Shown one piece after another: positions 1-7,392 of a stretch of 37,472 nt of DNA; the first letter of the stretch is position 1; the number at the start of each line of letters is the position of its first letter. Source of the DNA: Bryobacterales bacterium (GTDB taxonomy: Bacteria > Acidobacteriota > Terriglobia > Bryobacterales > Bryobacteraceae). Location of the stretch: contig PMTT01000161.1 in NCBI GenBank assembly GCA_003167275.1, positions 1 to 37,472 on the forward strand, written 5' to 3'. Under the pieces are notes generated by a model, which saw nothing but the letters and a program-made list of their open reading frames with translations, was not told the origin of the DNA and did not search any database. The position numbers were made by a program, and so were the translations under genes.

Positions 1-782
1 CCGAAATCCGTGATGGTCTTGGCATTGCGGCCGTCGGCGTCGGAGACCACCAGCTCCATCTTCATGGGGGTGGTCTGATTGTCCGCCAGCAACGCTTTGT
101 ACCGGGCCATGTCCTCCGGCGTCTTGGGATAATTCGCGCGCCACACGATCTTCTTGCCATCGCGCGAGAAGGTGGGGCCGCCATCGTACCCGATCGCGGA
201 CGTGATCTTCGTCTTGTGGGAGCCGTCGGCGCGCATGGTCCACAGATCCAGATCGCCCCCGGCTAACGAGGTGTAGACCAGCATGCCGGTCTTCCAGTTG
301 ACGGTGGTTTCCGCGTCGTAGCCCGGCGTGTCGGTGAGCCGCTTCTCAATCTTCCCGGTGTCGGTCGCCAGGAAGATGTCGTAACCCGCATAGACCGGCC
401 ACACATAGCCTCTACTGCGATCCGGCGGCGTCGGGCAGGCGTCCCCCGCCAGGTGGGTGGAGGAGTAGACGATGTGCTTGTTGTCCCCCAGGAAGTACCC
501 GCAGGTGGTCTGGCCCTTGCCGGTGGAGACCAGGTGCTGGTCCGAGCCGTCGGCGTTCATGATGAAGATCTGGTCGCACCCGTAGGGCGGACGCGTGGTC
601 ATGAAGATGAGCCGCCTACCGTCCGGCGACCAATAGGCCTCCGCATTCTGACCGCCGTGCGTGAGCTGGCGGATGTCATTGAAATTGAACGTCTGCGCCG
701 CGGCAGGGTTTGCCAATAAAGTCGCGACTAGCGCTGTAATCACGGCCGCAGCCGCCCCGACCGCCAATGTTAGTTTCTTCAT
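1..782 (-). CDS. TolB-like PD40 beta-propeller exported protein (3' end outside window)
   Basis: This frame is not in the ORF track because it runs off the left edge; I translated it from the ATG at 782. The first ~30 residues are a signal peptide (MKKLTLAVGAAAAVI, then a likely AQA-type cleavage site). Repeated PD40/WD40-like blades follow, with typical motifs such as YWSPDGRRLIFMT, IFIMNADGSD, LDLWTMRADGSHKT and PTFSRDGKKIVW. About 260 residues are visible. Proteins of this type are exported beta-propellers related to the TolB C-terminal domain, often of unknown role in Acidobacteria; binding or scaffolding is likely, and catalysis cannot be claimed. It is divergent from the FG-GAP protein at 812, with only 29 bp between the starts. 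I am confident about the fold, not the function. Confidence 0.8.
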   Translation of the reverse strand, partial: MKKLTLAVGAAAAVITALVATLLANPAAAQTFNFNDIRQLTHGGQNAEAYWSPDGRRLIFMTTRPPYGCDQIFIMNADGSDQHLVSTGKGQTTCGYFLGDNKHIVYSSTHLAGDACPTPPDRSRGYVWPVYAGYDIFLATDTGKIEKRLTDTPGYDAETTVNWKTGMLVYTSLAGGDLDLWTMRADGSHKTKITSAIGYDGGPTFSRDGKKIVWRANYPKTPEDMARYKALLADNQTTPMKMELVVSDADGRNAKTITDF

Positions 783-811
783 AGCCTGAACCTGCCAGTA
801 TACTGTGGAGC

Positions 812-1978
812 GTGCCCCGGATTTCGATATTCCTTTTCGCCCTTCCGCTTCTTGCGGCGGCGCCGCCCGCCCGCTTCACCGAGCACACCATCGCCACCGA
901 CCTCAGAGGCGGCTACCAAGTCGTTGTTGCCGACCTCAACCATGACGGCAAGCCCGACCTGATCGCCCTCGCGAGCGGCATGACCGAGCTGGTCTGGTAC
1001 GAGAATCCCGGCTGGCAGCGGCACATCCTCGCCTCGGGACTAGCGCACATGATCAACTGCACCACCATCGAAATGCCGGGCGACCCCATCCCGCAAATCG
1101 TGCTGGCCACCGAATTCGCCAACCAGGCCAAGAACAGTCTCGGAGTGGTCTCCGTGCTACGCCACCAGGGCGACCCGAGGGAACCGTGGACGGTCACCGA
1201 AATCGACCGACTCACGACCTCGCACCGCCTGCGCACCGCCGATCTAGATGGCAGTGGGAAGCGCGTGGTCCTCAACCAGCCGCTCACCGGCGCCAAGGCC
1301 GAGGCTCCCGACTACCGCGACCAGACGCCGCTCGTCTTCTACCGGCCGGGCGAATGGAAGCGCCAGCTTATCAGCACGGAGGATAGCGGCGTGGTGCACG
1401 GCATTTTCGTGCTGGATTGGGACGGCGACGGGCGCGACGCCATCCTCACGGCCAGCTTCACCGGCATCCATCTCCTGCGATTCGGCAAGGACGGCCGCTG
1501 GAGCCGCACGGAGATTGCCAAAGGCGACCCAGCCCCCTGGCCCAAATCGGGGTCGAGCGATATTGCCGTGGGGCGTCTCGGGAAGTCGCGATTCCTAGCC
1601 GCGATCGAGCCGTGGCATGGCAACCAGGTGGCGGTCTACCGGCAGCAGGGCGGGCGCTGGGAGCGCCAGGTGATCGACACCACGCTGGTGGATGGCCACA
1701 CCATCGCCGTGGCCGACCTCAACCATGATGAGATCATCGCCGGTTACCGCGGCCGGGGCCGCAGCGTGTACCTCTACTATGCTGACGACGCCGCTGGCGA
1801 TCACTGGACCCGCCAGATACTCGACGATGGCGGCATGGGCGCCGCCGCGTGCGCGGTAGCCGACCTCAGCGCCGATGGCCGCCCCGACATTGTCTGTATC
1901 GGCTCCGCCACTACCAATCTGAAGTGGTATGAGAACTTAGGGAGCGACGTTCCAAAGGGGGCGAAGCAAGGCCTCTAA
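812..1978 (+). CDS. FG-GAP/VCBS repeat secreted protein
   Basis: A 388-residue protein starting at GTG 812, preceded by GTGGAG at about the right distance for a Shine-Dalgarno site. The N-terminus is a short signal peptide (MPRISIFLFALPLLAAAPPA). The body carries several Asp-rich calcium-binding-like loops of FG-GAP/VCBS repeats: VADLNHDGKPDLIAL near residue 40, LDWDGDGRDAILTA near 200, VADLNHDEIIAGY near 300 and VADLSADGRPDIVCI near 350. The family forms a beta-propeller that usually acts in the periplasm or outside the cell in binding or adhesion. It diverges from the TolB-like gene at 782. No catalytic motif was seen, and the substrate or partner is unknown. Confidence 0.85.
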   Translation: MPRISIFLFALPLLAAAPPARFTEHTIATDLRGGYQVVVADLNHDGKPDLIALASGMTELVWYENPGWQRHILASGLAHMINCTTIEMPGDPIPQIVLATEFANQAKNSLGVVSVLRHQGDPREPWTVTEIDRLTTSHRLRTADLDGSGKRVVLNQPLTGAKAEAPDYRDQTPLVFYRPGEWKRQLISTEDSGVVHGIFVLDWDGDGRDAILTASFTGIHLLRFGKDGRWSRTEIAKGDPAPWPKSGSSDIAVGRLGKSRFLAAIEPWHGNQVAVYRQQGGRWERQVIDTTLVDGHTIAVADLNHDEIIAGYRGRGRSVYLYYADDAAGDHWTRQILDDGGMGAAACAVADLSADGRPDIVCIGSATTNLKWYENLGSDVPKGAKQGL

Positions 1979-2002
1979 CGTCTTCAGGGTGCCCCTGGAC
2001 TA

Positions 2003-2419
2003 CTATACGAAAGGATTCTCCGCCCGGACGCCAAAGTATGCCTGCCCGGGATTCAGGTCTTCCGACCAGATGCGGGTGCATCCGGCGCGTTCGGCAGATG
2101 CCACCATCATTCCGTCGTAGAAGTGAAGTCCGTACGTGGCTCGGACCTCTACTGCACGCCGGACCATGGCCCAATCCGGAGTGATGACGGCTATCGGTGA
2201 TAACGCGTCGAGGGCTCGCTTTACCGCAGCGGAATCCGCGGGTGGAGACTTCTTGTGCAGCAGAACTGCCGCGAACTCGGCCAATGTCTGCGTGGAGACT
2301 AGACACCCTCCGCCCAGTCCTTTCCGCACAAGGTCCCTCGCGATCCGTTGCTTCCGCGGATCGGTCGGGTCGTACGCGTAGACCAATACGTTAGAGTCGA
2401 GCAGATCAGTCGCGATCAT
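2003..2419 (-). CDS. PIN-domain toxin (VapC-like)
   Basis: A PIN-domain protein of about 138 residues. The first acidic residue is in LLDSNVLVYAYD near the N-terminus, TLAEF lies in the middle, and the downstream acidic cluster includes FYDGMMVASAERAGC and IWSEDLN. This is the usual spacing of the PIN magnesium site of VapC ribonucleases, which cleave RNA in the cytoplasm and are held inactive by the cognate antitoxin. The ORF track starts at a GTG (2431), but a GGAAG there lies only one base from that GTG, so I prefer ATG 2419, which gives the typical MIATDLLDSN beginning. The gene overlaps the 3' end of the antitoxin gene by 14 bp, so translation is probably coupled. Confidence 0.85.
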   Translation of the reverse strand: MIATDLLDSNVLVYAYDPTDPRKQRIARDLVRKGLGGGCLVSTQTLAEFAAVLLHKKSPPADSAAVKRALDALSPIAVITPDWAMVRRAVEVRATYGLHFYDGMMVASAERAGCTRIWSEDLNPGQAYFGVRAENPFV

Positions 2420-2645
2420 AGAGGTCTGCACGCTTCCAGTCGTGTTTGCCGACCTGGAACTGCAACTCTTCGAAGCTCTGCTCCAGAATCTCGCGCTCCC
2501 TTTTCTTACGCCCGAACACGTCCTCGTCGGCGGAAAGTTTCTCCAGATAATCTCGGATCAAACCCGTGAGCGTCGTGTCGCGCTCTACGGCGAGCTTCCG
2601 GACTTTCCGCACAAGATCGTCGTTGAGCGACAGGGTGACGTTCAT
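2406..2645 (-). CDS. Ribbon-helix-helix-type antitoxin (VapB-like), partner of the PIN toxin
   Basis: A 79-residue protein starting at ATG 2645 (MNVTLSLNDDLVRKVRKLA). The track's longer 142-aa ORF begins upstream of the promoter and is rejected. The N-terminal strand followed by helix resembles ribbon-helix-helix (CopG/Arc-like) DNA-binding antitoxins; the C-terminal half (KKREREILEQSFEELQF) is charged and probably wraps the toxin. It is the first gene of a two-gene operon with the PIN toxin. The predicted -10 lies only six bases before the ATG and there is no Shine-Dalgarno, so the mRNA is probably leaderless. The palindrome in its promoter is the likely site of autoregulation. Antitoxin identity rests on gene order, size and fold type. 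Confidence 0.8.
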   Translation of the reverse strand: MNVTLSLNDDLVRKVRKLAVERDTTLTGLIRDYLEKLSADEDVFGRKKREREILEQSFEELQFQVGKHDWKRADLYDRD

Positions 2646-2650
2646 ACCCA

Positions 2651-2681
2651 CATAATAAGGGAAAACCTTATTATGGGTCAA
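2651..2681 (-). promoter_or_regulatory. Promoter plus palindromic operator of the PIN toxin-antitoxin operon
   Basis: A perfect 10-bp inverted repeat, CATAATAAGG-GAAAA-CCTTATTATG, occupies 2651-2675. On the minus strand TTGACC (2676-2681) and TATTAT (2652-2657) form a -35/-10 pair with an 18-bp spacer, so the palindrome covers spacer and -10. This is the arrangement expected for antitoxin autorepression. The sequence is strikingly AT-rich in a GC-rich region. Confidence 0.7.
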
Positions 2682-2795
2682 GTTGGTTTGGCCTTGGATA
2701 GGGAAAGGAGTTAGCCGCCGATGAACGCAGGTGAACGCGGAACGCGGGATAAGGACTCCCAAAGGGACCAAGGCCCTAGACAAGGTTGTTGACAT

Positions 2796-2832
2796 GAAAA
2801 ACGGGTCGCACGATGATGCCACCGTGCGACCC
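2796..2832 (-). terminator. Intrinsic terminator of the mtrABC operon
   Basis: On the minus strand, 26 bp after the mtrC stop, GGGTCGCACG pairs perfectly with CGTGCGACCC across a 10-base loop, and the hairpin is followed by GTTTTTC. The stem and T-run make a standard rho-independent terminator pointing in the direction of mtrC transcription. Confidence 0.8.
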
Positions 2833-2857
2833 AAATGTTGAAGTTGATGCTCGGAAG

Positions 2858-4882
2858 TTAGAAGATCCTCTGGTGTACGCGATCCACCGAGAACTCCTCG
2901 CCGGCGCTATGGCAGGCTGCGCAGCTCTCGCCCAGGACCGTCGTGTTGGCAAGGGCGTGGGAAGCGGTGGCCACGTCGTCGTGGCAACCCTGGCAGGCGG
3001 CGGAGATCGGAGCGGTGGTCTTGGTGAAGCCGCCGGGGCTGGCTACCATCGCCTTGGCGCCGACATTCTCTACCAGGTAGGTGCCGGTCATGTGGCACGT
3101 GGTGCAGTCGCGGAGGTCGCCCGGGAACCGGACGTCCTGGTAATTGGTGGTCCCCAGCACGTACGGGTTGGCCAGGGCATCGCCGCGGTGGATGCTGTGG
3201 ATTTGGACGGGCATGTCCACGCTCTGGCCTGAAGTGCCATCCGTCAGGGCAGGATTGTGGCAGATGGTGCATTCCTGGGTGGCAGCGCGGGTACCGCCGT
3301 GGACGAATTCCATATTATTGTGGCAGGACTGGCACTTCGCAACGTCCACCACTGTGCGCCTCGGCGCCGTGGCGCTTTTGTCGACCGAGAAGTAGAACTC
3401 CACCGGCTTGGCGGCGTCCACCGCCGTCGTCGATTGCTGCGTGTTCGGCATCAGTGTGACGGTATTGGCGGCTTCGATGGAGATCGTATAGGAACCCGTC
3501 CCAGCGGCCGGGATCTTGTTGGTCATGGTGTAGACGTACACGCCATTGTTGCCCTGCAGCGTGGCGGGGGGCGTTTCGGAAACGCGGATTGCGCCCGGCC
3601 CAGTGTTGTAGTCGGTGTTCGGGCCGCCCAGAACGATGCGGATGGAGCTGATTTTGCTGATATCGACCGGCGCGCCGGCCTTGTTCTGCACGCTGAACGT
3701 GACCACGGGTTGGCTACCCGGCACAGCGTTGGTGACCTTCATCACCGCGGTAACCAGTCCGGGGAGCGACGTCGAGTTCATGGGGATCAAGTGGGCGCCG
3801 GAGACCGAAGCATCGAAATCGTGGATGGCGTCCGGAGTATGGCAGCCCTTGCACTGGTTGTCATCGGGCTCCGGCAGGTTGACGTGGTTCACGCCGGTGG
3901 CGAAATTCACGTCGTCATGGCAGGAACCGCATACCGCGCGGCTGGGATTGGTCTTATAGTTGGCGGCTTGCGTGGCGGCCGCGGAATGGCAGGTAGTGCA
4001 ATTCCGGACGTCCTGCGGGAAGACGACTGTGGAGAAATCCGACCATGCACCGCGATGCCAAACGCGATACGGAGTCCCGGCTATGACGCTGGGCAGGCTC
4101 GATCCCATATGGATCTTGTGGACCATAACCTTCATATCCATGGTGAGCCCGGTATCCGGGTTGATGGTCTGGGGCGTGTGGCACATGATGCAGAGTTCCA
4201 CTTCCAGGCGGGATCCGCCGTGGCCGATCAGCGGGTCATGGCACTGGTTGCATGCCGCGGTGGTCACCACCGAGCGTGTCACCTTCACAGGGGTACCATT
4301 CGGAACGAAGTTGAAGACGTCGTTGGAGGTCTCGCTCCATTCGTCGAAGGTGCCGAACTCGGCGAGATTGCGCTGCGCGGAGACGCCGATCGAGTGGGTC
4401 GCCGTGGAATCGAAGGTGGTGGGGGCCTTGGTTTTGAACGTGTAGGTATAGTCACCCACCGCATTGGTGGTGAACGTGCCACCGGAATCGTTGGCGGCCT
4501 GGACCTGCGAGGGGTTGCTATTCAACGTAGCAGCGGCGACGGAGGTGGTGTAGGACACGTACTGGGACTGACCGGCCGGGATGTACGCGGCGATGAAACT
4601 GAGGGAGACCGGACCCTTGGTGGCCACGCCCAACCGGTCCAGAGGGATGTTGTCAGAATCCACAATCGTGGCACGGACAGTGATGGTGCCGTCTTTCGCT
4701 ATGGCGGCGCTTTGGATTTTCACCACAACACCGGTCTTCCCGAGGGAAGTAGTACTGCCATTGAGCCTGGCAGTGGCCGCAAAGTCCACGGTTGGTTTGA
4801 CCCGGTGGTCGTCGGCGGATGCGATGTTGAATAAAACTACAGGGGCTAGGGCAAGTAGAGCACTAGCCAGGTACTTTCTCAT
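2858..4882 (-). CDS. mtrC: OmcA/MtrC-family decaheme c-type cytochrome (surface terminal of the conduit)
   Basis: A 674-residue protein with exactly ten CXXCH haem sites, at about residues 211, 231, 295, 318, 344, 517, 538, 593, 630 and 654. They form two pentahaem blocks, each preceded by a beta-rich domain (about 30-200 and 370-510). This is the I-II-III-IV domain plan of OmcA/MtrC, the extracellular cytochromes that pass electrons to minerals or other acceptors. The N-terminus is a signal peptide ending in ASA before DDH; I see no lipobox cysteine, unlike the lipid-anchored Shewanella proteins. The start is ATG 4882 with AGGAG nine bases upstream. It lies 300 bp downstream of mtrB with its own candidate promoter, and a terminator follows. 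The symbol is by family and context, not proven orthology. Confidence 0.9.
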   Translation of the reverse strand: MRKYLASALLALAPVVLFNIASADDHRVKPTVDFAATARLNGSTTSLGKTGVVVKIQSAAIAKDGTITVRATIVDSDNIPLDRLGVATKGPVSLSFIAAYIPAGQSQYVSYTTSVAAATLNSNPSQVQAANDSGGTFTTNAVGDYTYTFKTKAPTTFDSTATHSIGVSAQRNLAEFGTFDEWSETSNDVFNFVPNGTPVKVTRSVVTTAACNQCHDPLIGHGGSRLEVELCIMCHTPQTINPDTGLTMDMKVMVHKIHMGSSLPSVIAGTPYRVWHRGAWSDFSTVVFPQDVRNCTTCHSAAATQAANYKTNPSRAVCGSCHDDVNFATGVNHVNLPEPDDNQCKGCHTPDAIHDFDASVSGAHLIPMNSTSLPGLVTAVMKVTNAVPGSQPVVTFSVQNKAGAPVDISKISSIRIVLGGPNTDYNTGPGAIRVSETPPATLQGNNGVYVYTMTNKIPAAGTGSYTISIEAANTVTLMPNTQQSTTAVDAAKPVEFYFSVDKSATAPRRTVVDVAKCQSCHNNMEFVHGGTRAATQECTICHNPALTDGTSGQSVDMPVQIHSIHRGDALANPYVLGTTNYQDVRFPGDLRDCTTCHMTGTYLVENVGAKAMVASPGGFTKTTAPISAACQGCHDDVATASHALANTTVLGESCAACHSAGEEFSVDRVHQRIF

Positions 4883-4928
4883 GGATCGGTTCTCCTAATC
4901 AAATCAAGACTACAAGATCCTAAAATAT

Positions 4929-4957
4929 AGAATATTACAGCAGGTTGCCATCCACAA
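4929..4957 (-). promoter_or_regulatory. Candidate promoter of mtrC
   Basis: On the minus strand TTGTGG (4952-4957) and TATTCT (4929-4934) are separated by 17 bp, about 47 bp before the mtrC ATG. This would allow mtrC to be transcribed apart from mtrAB. It is based on consensus matching only. Confidence 0.4.
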
Positions 4958-5145
4958 TGGTCCGGGCATGGGAGTGGAAGTGGTAAAACGCGGCAGGAAT
5001 TGAGGTATTCCTTTACATTATGTGGTGGAAACGGACTAGTGGGGCGAGGAAGACGCTCGATATACCCGCAATCGGGGGTGGGCCTTTGGGCGGGTGAGTT
5101 GGGCGGTTTCGCGCAGTTGTGGGTGGAAAAGTGGGGGATCAAGCC

Positions 5146-5172
5146 GTGGGGCAGGTCGGTGACCTGCCCCAC
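5146..5172. repeat. GC-rich palindromic repeat (GTGGGGCAGG family), solo hairpin
   Basis: GTGGGGCAGGTC-GGT-GACCTGCCCCAC is a perfect 12-bp inverted repeat ten bases after the mtrB stop codon. Its arms share GTGGGGCAGG with the ends of the larger element inside mtrB (7205-7322), so the two are one family. On the minus strand there is no T-run after it, so it is more likely a dispersed element or mRNA-stabilising hairpin than a terminator. Confidence 0.75.
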
Positions 5173-5182
5173 GGGTTTCTCC

Positions 5183-7387
5183 TTAGAACGACCACAAGAC
5201 GCTGGTGTAGCCTGTGTGCGCGTGATAGTCCTGGTCGTATCCCAGAATGTGGAATTTTTCCCCATACCCATAGAACTGGTATCCCGCGTTCCAGCGGAAT
5301 TTGGGCGTGATCCTGATCGAAAGCCGCGCCAGTGGCGATTGGTAGGTCAGCGGAAAGGTCTGCACCGAAGTGAGCAGCACTTGGAGGGGATCGGTCACCG
5401 TGGCAGGCACCGCCGTGGCGCGGCCGTCGCCCGTATCCTTTGTGATGCTGTATCCCAGGTACAGATCCGCGCGCTTCCCGATGCCCCAGCGGATTCCTAA
5501 ATTGGCCCCGTGAATGTTGCTTACAAACTCCGAGGAGTCCCCCCTCTGCAAGGTGGACCGCCCCCCCACCGGCCCGGCGAAGAAGGCCAGGCCGTCCATG
5601 GTGTCCAGGTGCAGCTTGGTGTAGCTGGCATCGATCGAGAACCAGTCCTTGGGAGCCCACGACGCGTTGGCGCTGTACTGCCGGGAATGCGAGCTGAAGG
5701 TCGAAAACGAGAGCGGCGGATTCAAATCGTACACCTGCCGGTAGGTCGTCGAAAGCTGCAGCCGCTTCAAACGGTACTCCACACGGCCGTTGATCGCGTG
5801 ATAGTTCTTGTCGCTGATGGGCGTCAGCGGATGGTAGGCCCGTGCCACTTCGCCGCCCAGGTTGATAGTCAGCGCGGCCACCGGCTTGATGCGGACTCCC
5901 GCCGTCCCCGAGTTGACGTGATTCGACACGTCGAACTGGAAGGCGCCAAATGAATTGGCAAAAGCCGGGACCGCGGAGCCATCGATCGTGCGAATATGCC
6001 GGTCGGAATAGTGGTATCCGCCGTAAAAGCCAATCCATTTCTTCACCCGGTAATTCACATCCGTGGAGTTGGTCAGGGTGAGGATCCCCAGGTATTGGAA
6101 ATAGATAGTGGTGCCCAGGTTGGTGCTGGGGTTGACCTCGGAGTAACTGGAATTGCCGTCGATGCGGTTGCTCGAGATGGAGCTGTTATTGACCACGGTC
6201 AGGCGCTCGGTGGGGAACAGGCTGAGACTGAAGTCTCCTGCCAGGTCGGGCCGGTTCGCCTGGCCGCCGACCACGATCTGCCGGCTTCCGGCTCCCCCGA
6301 ACTGGCTGATGCCCATGACCGATTCGTCCAGGGCGAAATCGCTGCGGCCGCTGGTATAGGTCACGCGCGCGTTCACCCCCCAGCGCTTCCGCCGCGTGAA
6401 GAGATTGCCCAGCCATCCCGAATTAGAGCCATGGATCGGGTTCGAGCGTTGGAACTGCTGCACCACGGTCTGGTCGATTGGCGTTCCGGCAGCGAAGACT
6501 CCCGCCGAAGTGAACGGCGTGTCGTCTTTGAAAAAATCCCAGCGGCGCAGCACCGTGAGCTTGAACCCGGCGAAGTCGGCGTCCGCCCCCAGCCGGTATT
6601 CGTTCCATTGGCGGCGGACATTGCTGAATACGGGGTAGGCCGAGCCGGCGGCGTCGAACTCCAGCGCGGTGGAGAGCGCCGGACCGTCCTCGGTGTCGCG
6701 GCTATATCCCAGGTTGAACCGGATCTTGGATTGGGGCAGCAGCACCAGGTTGTGGTCCTGGAGGCGGCGGGTGGTATCCATGAGGTGCTCTCCGCCAGCG
6801 ACCGTCAGCCCCGGATTGTAATAGGCGTTCAGCCTCCAGGTCATGTCGTAGCGGTAGAGGTTGTTCTTCTGGATGCGCAGCACGGCGGCCTGGTAGTTGT
6901 CGTTACCCAACCCGATCGTGTTGAGCAGAATCTCATCGAACCAGCGGCCGTGACCGTCCTTCGAATTGATGGTGAAGTTGCTTCCCAGCAGGCGGAGGCC
7001 GTTGCCGATGTTATCCACGCTGCGGTACATCCCTTCATCGCCGCCCACGGACTTGAAGCGGTATCCGAATTCGAACGACTGGGTCACGTTGTAGTCGCCC
7101 ATCGAATCGCCGCGAGGGGAGCCTGTCGTATCCGGGGTCGGCCCCACTACCTGCTGGGCGGCCAGAGTGCCCGCCGTTACCAGGAGTGCAGCGAGGAGTG
7201 CGACCTTTGTGGGGCAGGATGGTATCCTGCGCGCCGGTTGGCAACCGGCGCAAGGAGGCCATGCGCACACGTCAAAAGGCGGGTTACCAACCCGCCGCAG
7301 GTTGCCAACCTGCCCCACAAAGCGGCAGATCCGCCCCACCCGGGCGCGTGGCAATACAGGTCGGCTCTTCAAGAATGTGTTCAGCAT
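5183..7387 (-). CDS. mtrB: MtrB/PioB-family outer-membrane beta-barrel protein of the cytochrome conduit
   Basis: A 734-residue protein from ATG 7387, five bases after the mtrA stop. The track's longer start at 7552 lies inside mtrA and is rejected. After a hydrophobic signal segment (VALLAALLVTAGTLAAQQ) comes a long run of alternating, aromatic-rich strands ending in a C-terminal Phe (TSVLWSF), as expected of a large barrel inserted by BAM. MtrB/PioB proteins sheath the periplasmic decaheme cytochrome and let it contact the outer cytochrome; mature length and context both fit. The N-terminus is odd: about 40 residues between MLNTFLKSRPVLPRAR and the hydrophobic core are encoded by a 118-bp palindromic element, giving a very long n-region. 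The CXXC found near the mature N-terminus of Shewanella MtrB was not seen after the signal. Confidence 0.85.
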   Translation of the reverse strand: MLNTFLKSRPVLPRARVGRICRFVGQVGNLRRVGNPPFDVCAWPPCAGCQPARRIPSCPTKVALLAALLVTAGTLAAQQVVGPTPDTTGSPRGDSMGDYNVTQSFEFGYRFKSVGGDEGMYRSVDNIGNGLRLLGSNFTINSKDGHGRWFDEILLNTIGLGNDNYQAAVLRIQKNNLYRYDMTWRLNAYYNPGLTVAGGEHLMDTTRRLQDHNLVLLPQSKIRFNLGYSRDTEDGPALSTALEFDAAGSAYPVFSNVRRQWNEYRLGADADFAGFKLTVLRRWDFFKDDTPFTSAGVFAAGTPIDQTVVQQFQRSNPIHGSNSGWLGNLFTRRKRWGVNARVTYTSGRSDFALDESVMGISQFGGAGSRQIVVGGQANRPDLAGDFSLSLFPTERLTVVNNSSISSNRIDGNSSYSEVNPSTNLGTTIYFQYLGILTLTNSTDVNYRVKKWIGFYGGYHYSDRHIRTIDGSAVPAFANSFGAFQFDVSNHVNSGTAGVRIKPVAALTINLGGEVARAYHPLTPISDKNYHAINGRVEYRLKRLQLSTTYRQVYDLNPPLSFSTFSSHSRQYSANASWAPKDWFSIDASYTKLHLDTMDGLAFFAGPVGGRSTLQRGDSSEFVSNIHGANLGIRWGIGKRADLYLGYSITKDTGDGRATAVPATVTDPLQVLLTSVQTFPLTYQSPLARLSIRITPKFRWNAGYQFYGYGEKFHILGYDQDYHAHTGYTSVLWSF
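7205..7322. repeat. 118-bp palindromic element inside the 5' coding region of mtrB
   Basis: The ends are 14-bp perfect inverted repeats (CTTTGTGGGGCAGG and CCTGCCCCACAAAG). Inside are four further hairpins: GCAGGATGGTATCCTGC, GCCGGTTGGCAACCGGC, GGCGGGTTACCAACCCGCC and GCAGGTTGCCAACCTGC. The whole element is read through in frame by mtrB between the initiator region and the hydrophobic core of the signal peptide. It has the form of a MITE or REP-like cluster, with no protein of its own. Confidence 0.85.
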
Positions 7388-7392
7388 CGTGG

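Larger units (their letters stand above)
4883..5182. other. Intergenic spacer between mtrB and mtrC
   Basis: A 300-bp stretch without a convincing gene; the short ORFs across it are shadows. It holds the candidate mtrC promoter, the mtrC ribosome binding site and a perfect GC-rich palindrome just after the mtrB stop. The rest shows no recognisable structure. Confidence 0.6.

Noticed and set aside
2646-2834. N-terminal extension of the antitoxin (track ORF 2406-2834)
   Set aside because: It would translate the promoter, the operator palindrome and the mtrC terminator hairpin.
3257-4834. 525-aa plus-strand ORF over mtrC, and similar long frames at 5996-7459, 9139-10728 and 33163-34689
   Set aside because: Each is a shadow of a gene with clear family motifs on the other strand; compositions are rich in Gly, Arg, His and Val without domain signatures.
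7240-7290. CAGC in the mtrB N-terminus as the CXXC known from Shewanella MtrB
   Set aside because: It is encoded by the palindromic element and lies before the signal-peptide core, so it would be removed with the signal.
7214-7320. CRISPR-like or tRNA-like structure in the repeated hairpins inside mtrB
   Set aside because: The hairpins differ from each other, have no regular spacers and no tRNA features; they form one palindromic element.
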